A DNA stretch of 64,000 nt from an uncultured Porphyromonadaceae bacterium. GTDB taxonomy: Bacteria > Bacteroidota > Bacteroidia > Bacteroidales > Muribaculaceae. Location of the stretch: contig CAMWSS010000002.1 of assembly GCA_947177035.1 (NCBI GenBank), forward strand, positions 1 through 64,000, in the 5' to 3' direction. A model generated the notes under the pieces. It had not been told where the DNA came from and did not search any database. It was given only the letters and a program-made list of their open reading frames with translations. Shown piece by piece: positions 60,248 through 64,000 of this stretch (positions within the stretch are counted from its first letter, which is position 1; every line of letters starts with the position of its first letter). Made by a program: the position numbers and the translations under genes.

Positions 60248-62274
60248 CATCAAAACGTCTCTCCTCTCTGCTGCTGATAATAGTCTCCGCATTGTGCGCC
60301 TCCGCTCAGATAAACATCGAGCGGGCGCTCAACGTGGGACGAAACGCGCTCTTTTTCGACGACTATGTGCTGGCCATTCAGTACTTCAACCAGGTCATCG
60401 AGCTGAAGCCGCGAATGGCCGAACCATATCTGCTGCGGGCCATCGCGAAATATAATCTCGATGATTTCAACGGAGCAGAAACCGACGCCAGCGCGGCGCT
60501 GGACCGCAACCCGTTTCTGCCCGACGCATGGGAAGTCAGAGCCGTGGCCCGACAGAACCTCGGCAAAACCGAAGAGGCGATCGGCGACTATCGCGGAGCA
60601 CTGCGTCAGCTCCCGCTCAACATCCACCTGCTGTTCAACATGGCCATCGCGCAGAACGAAGCCGAACTGTATGCCGACGCCGATTCGACATTCGCCGTCC
60701 TGCTGAAGGAATACCCGCGATTCGACAACGGTTATGTCGGGCGCGCGCAGCTCAATCTGGAACGCGGCGACACAGCGGCGGCGACAGCCGACCTGACCCG
60801 GGCGCTCGAAATCAACCCGTCGTCGGGCCAGGCCCACGTGCTGCGGTCGATGATCAGCTACAACTCCGGTGACTATCAGACCGCACTGGCCGACATGGAG
60901 GAGGCAATACGCCTGCAACCGTCGCACACGGCCCTGCGGATCAACCGCGCGGTCCTGCGATATAATCTCGACGATCTGAACGGCGCGCTGGCCGACTTCA
61001 ATTACGTGATCGAAGCCGACCCGCTCAACTCGGTGGCGCTCTTCAACAGGGCACTGCTCCGCGCGGAACTGAACGACAACGACCGCGCGGTGGCCGACCT
61101 GAACCGCGTGATCAGCATGAACCCCAACGATCTGCGCGCACGCTATAACCGCGCGGCCATCCTGGCCGAAAAACGCGACATCGAAGGCGCTCTGGCCGAC
61201 GTAAACGCCGTGATCGACGCCTATCCGACAATGGAGAGCGCCTATGGCCTGAGAAGCCACATCTACAGCCTGGCTGGCGACAACCGCAAGGCCCGCGCCG
61301 ACGCCAACCGCTCGATGCAGCTGGCACAGAGACCGGTCAACGACAAAAACGACAACACGCCGCAACCGACAGCCGGAGGCGACTCCGACGGCAATGACAA
61401 CAACACTTCGGCACGCTTCGACACTCTGCTCACCATAAACACAGACTCCGAGACAGAACCTCAGCAGAAGTTCAACAACGGTTCTATCCGCGGACGCGTA
61501 CAGGACCGCGACGTGAAAGTGGAGATACAGCCTATCTACACATTATCTTATTACGTGGCAGGAACGGCCAACGACAACGGCATGCTCGACAGCGACGTGT
61601 ACGTGCGCGAAGTGGCCGATATAAACGACTCCCGGTCGCTCCGATTCGTGATCCACGTGACCAACTCACTGCCTTCGTTCACACGCAGCGAAGACATAGA
61701 CCGCCATTTCGAATCGATCCGCAACTACGGATCGGCAATCGCGGCTGGCAGCCCGCGGGCAATCGACTATTTCGGACGCGCCATGGACCACGTCACCGTA
61801 CACAACTATGACGCCGCCATCGCCGATCTCGACAAGGCCTTGGAACTAACTCCCGACTTCGCTTCGGCCTGGTTCCTGAGATCAGTGGCCCGATACAGAA
61901 TCATTGAAGCGAAGCGAGGCGAAGTGACCGACATCACCTCCGACAGCACCGAACAGGAAATCGCCGCACGCAACCGTCTGGCCATCGATCAGATGCTTGC
62001 CGATCTGGACAAGGCCATCCAGATTTCGCCACGCATGGCGCCGGCATGGTTCAACCGCGGAACAATATTGCTGATGATGAAGGACTATGACGGAGCAATC
62101 GATGCATTCACCCGAGCCATCGAGATCGAACCAGACATGGCTGCCGCATGGTTCAACCGCGGATATGCGCACTATAGCCTGGGCAACCGCGACGCCGCCA
62201 CAACCGACATCTCGCGTGCCGGACAGCTCGGCATCCTGTCGGGCTACAATCTGCTCAAACGCATGGCCCGCTGA
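60244..62274 (+). CDS. Secreted TPR-repeat protein
   Basis: A 676-residue protein with a signal peptide (1-22, ASA before Gln). About eight TPR repeats run from residue 35 to 365, for example MAEPYLLRAIAKYNLDDFNG and LNSVALFNRALLRAELND. Three or so more come near the end (ASAWFLRSVARYRIIEAKRG; MAPAWFNRGTILLMMKDYDG; MAAAWFNRGYAHYSLGNRDA). Between them lies a low-complexity Asp/Asn-rich linker and a beta-rich region (about 400-500). It is probably a periplasmic protein-interaction scaffold. The coupling to the anion transporter has no known reason. Confidence 0.9.
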   Translation: MTSKRLSSLLLIIVSALCASAQINIERALNVGRNALFFDDYVLAIQYFNQVIELKPRMAEPYLLRAIAKYNLDDFNGAETDASAALDRNPFLPDAWEVRAVARQNLGKTEEAIGDYRGALRQLPLNIHLLFNMAIAQNEAELYADADSTFAVLLKEYPRFDNGYVGRAQLNLERGDTAAATADLTRALEINPSSGQAHVLRSMISYNSGDYQTALADMEEAIRLQPSHTALRINRAVLRYNLDDLNGALADFNYVIEADPLNSVALFNRALLRAELNDNDRAVADLNRVISMNPNDLRARYNRAAILAEKRDIEGALADVNAVIDAYPTMESAYGLRSHIYSLAGDNRKARADANRSMQLAQRPVNDKNDNTPQPTAGGDSDGNDNNTSARFDTLLTINTDSETEPQQKFNNGSIRGRVQDRDVKVEIQPIYTLSYYVAGTANDNGMLDSDVYVREVADINDSRSLRFVIHVTNSLPSFTRSEDIDRHFESIRNYGSAIAAGSPRAIDYFGRAMDHVTVHNYDAAIADLDKALELTPDFASAWFLRSVARYRIIEAKRGEVTDITSDSTEQEIAARNRLAIDQMLADLDKAIQISPRMAPAWFNRGTILLMMKDYDGAIDAFTRAIEIEPDMAAAWFNRGYAHYSLGNRDAATTDISRAGQLGILSGYNLLKRMAR

Positions 62275-62357
62275 ACGCCACTAAATGGGGCAATCATTGG
62301 CAGCCCACCAGACGCACCACCCATCTTCACTCACCGACAAATCTACGCAAAATTAGA

Positions 62358-62394
62358 TGGCGCACTGCCGGACTGAATCCGGCTGCGCGCCATA
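62358..62394 (+). terminator. Hairpin after the TPR gene
   Basis: ATGGCGC (62358-62364) pairs with GCGCCAT (62388-62394) and GCCGGA with TCCGGC inside, separated by a small internal loop. No T-tract follows. Confidence 0.6.
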
Positions 62395-62484
62395 AAAACT
62401 CCATGTCCATTATCGAAGAGATTTGTCTGTCTCGGAGTCTGTGTGCGTGTGTATCCTTTCTTAGATAGAATTTGCCATGGAGAC

Positions 62485-62505
62485 ATCACCGTGGGTGATT
62501 TTTTA
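62485..62505 (+). terminator. Second terminator after the TPR gene
   Basis: ATCACC, a 3-base loop and GGTGAT are followed by T6, the classical intrinsic form with a short stem. Confidence 0.65.
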
Positions 62506-62665
62506 ACGATACAAATTTACGTCTTTTAGCCATACGCCGATTGGCTATACATAAAAATCAGATTGACAATTTGTAAAAATCGTATCTGTTGCAATTTTTC
62601 AAATATTGATAATTCGTAAACCACACTTAAAAATCAACCAGATACGCAAACCCGCGCACGATTAA

Positions 62666-64000
<1,335 letters not shown>

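Noticed and set aside
60250..61365. A 371-codon open frame antisense to the TPR gene
   Set aside because: Cys/His/Val-rich mirror sequence with no domain; the plus-strand TPR pattern is unmistakable.

Overview
This looks like a chromosomal segment from a gut Bacteroidales bacterium, most likely Muribaculaceae or a close relative. The evidence is of several kinds. Promoters repeatedly match the Bacteroidetes pattern TTTG/TTG, 19-21 bases, TAnnTTTG. The capsule operon is led by a UpxY-type antiterminator. Many secreted glycan-active proteins carry short C-terminal tails of the DLxGRxV...GIYIxNGxK kind. There is a C10 protease and an archaeal-type prolyl-tRNA synthetase. Shine-Dalgarno signals are weak, and ATGA stop/start overlaps are very common. 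The species-level guess is inference. The window starts inside a tRNA-Val gene and ends inside an ABC-F gene.

Region 1 (1-1,780) holds the partial tRNA-Val, a secreted protein of unknown role, and a non-coding stretch with a 22-bp palindrome and a possible broken gene end. Region 2 (1,779-19,690, all minus strand) is one capsular/exopolysaccharide operon. In transcription order it reads: UpxY-type antiterminator, Wzx-type flippase, GT2, hexapeptide acyltransferase, GT2, CDP-glycerol:glycerophosphotransferase, glycerol-3-phosphate cytidylyltransferase (TagD), GT4, membrane acyltransferase, GT32, EpsG-like polymerase, GT2, GT2, GT4, GT4, FRG-domain protein, ATP-grasp ligase, and finally a PglC-size initiating sugar transferase. 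It therefore contains initiation, assembly, decoration, flipping and polymerisation functions, and predicts a glycerol-phosphate-bearing, acylated polymer. The stretch 13,020-18,940 is clearly more AT-rich than its surroundings, so the operon looks mosaic.

Region 3 (19,740-33,000, plus strand) has a secreted GH2 beta-galactosidase, then a lipoprotein with an ABC ATPase and FtsX-type permease, then dnaK behind a sigma-54-like promoter with inverted CTGACA/TGTCAG sites. Between two near-identical terminators lie a small antitoxin-like gene and the C-terminal half of a zeta-toxin-type kinase. A two-domain SGNH protein with lectin-like modules follows. Region 4 (33,000-43,300, minus) has a GH20 hexosaminidase coupled to a transglutaminase-like lipoprotein, tRNA-Arg(ACG), and an operon of Na/Pi cotransporter, C10 protease and NAD-dependent epimerase.

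Region 5 (43,320-51,950, minus) is a housekeeping run: BadF/BadG-type kinase, serB, mscL, murI, dusB, a DUF2807 protein and a second flippase, with the RNase P RNA and proS upstream. Region 6 (51,900-58,430) has tRNA-Gly(CCC) and two very large secreted glycan enzymes, a GH16 beta-glucanase and an alpha-galactosidase-like protein. Region 7 (58,490-64,000, plus) has a SulP anion transporter coupled to a TPR protein, then the start of a YbiT-like ABC-F ATPase. No IS element, prophage or CRISPR array was seen. The most unusual items are the FRG protein inside the capsule operon, the sigma-54-like dnaK promoter, the eroded zeta-toxin locus between duplicated terminators, a catalytically dead second SGNH domain, and a recurring lectin-like module.
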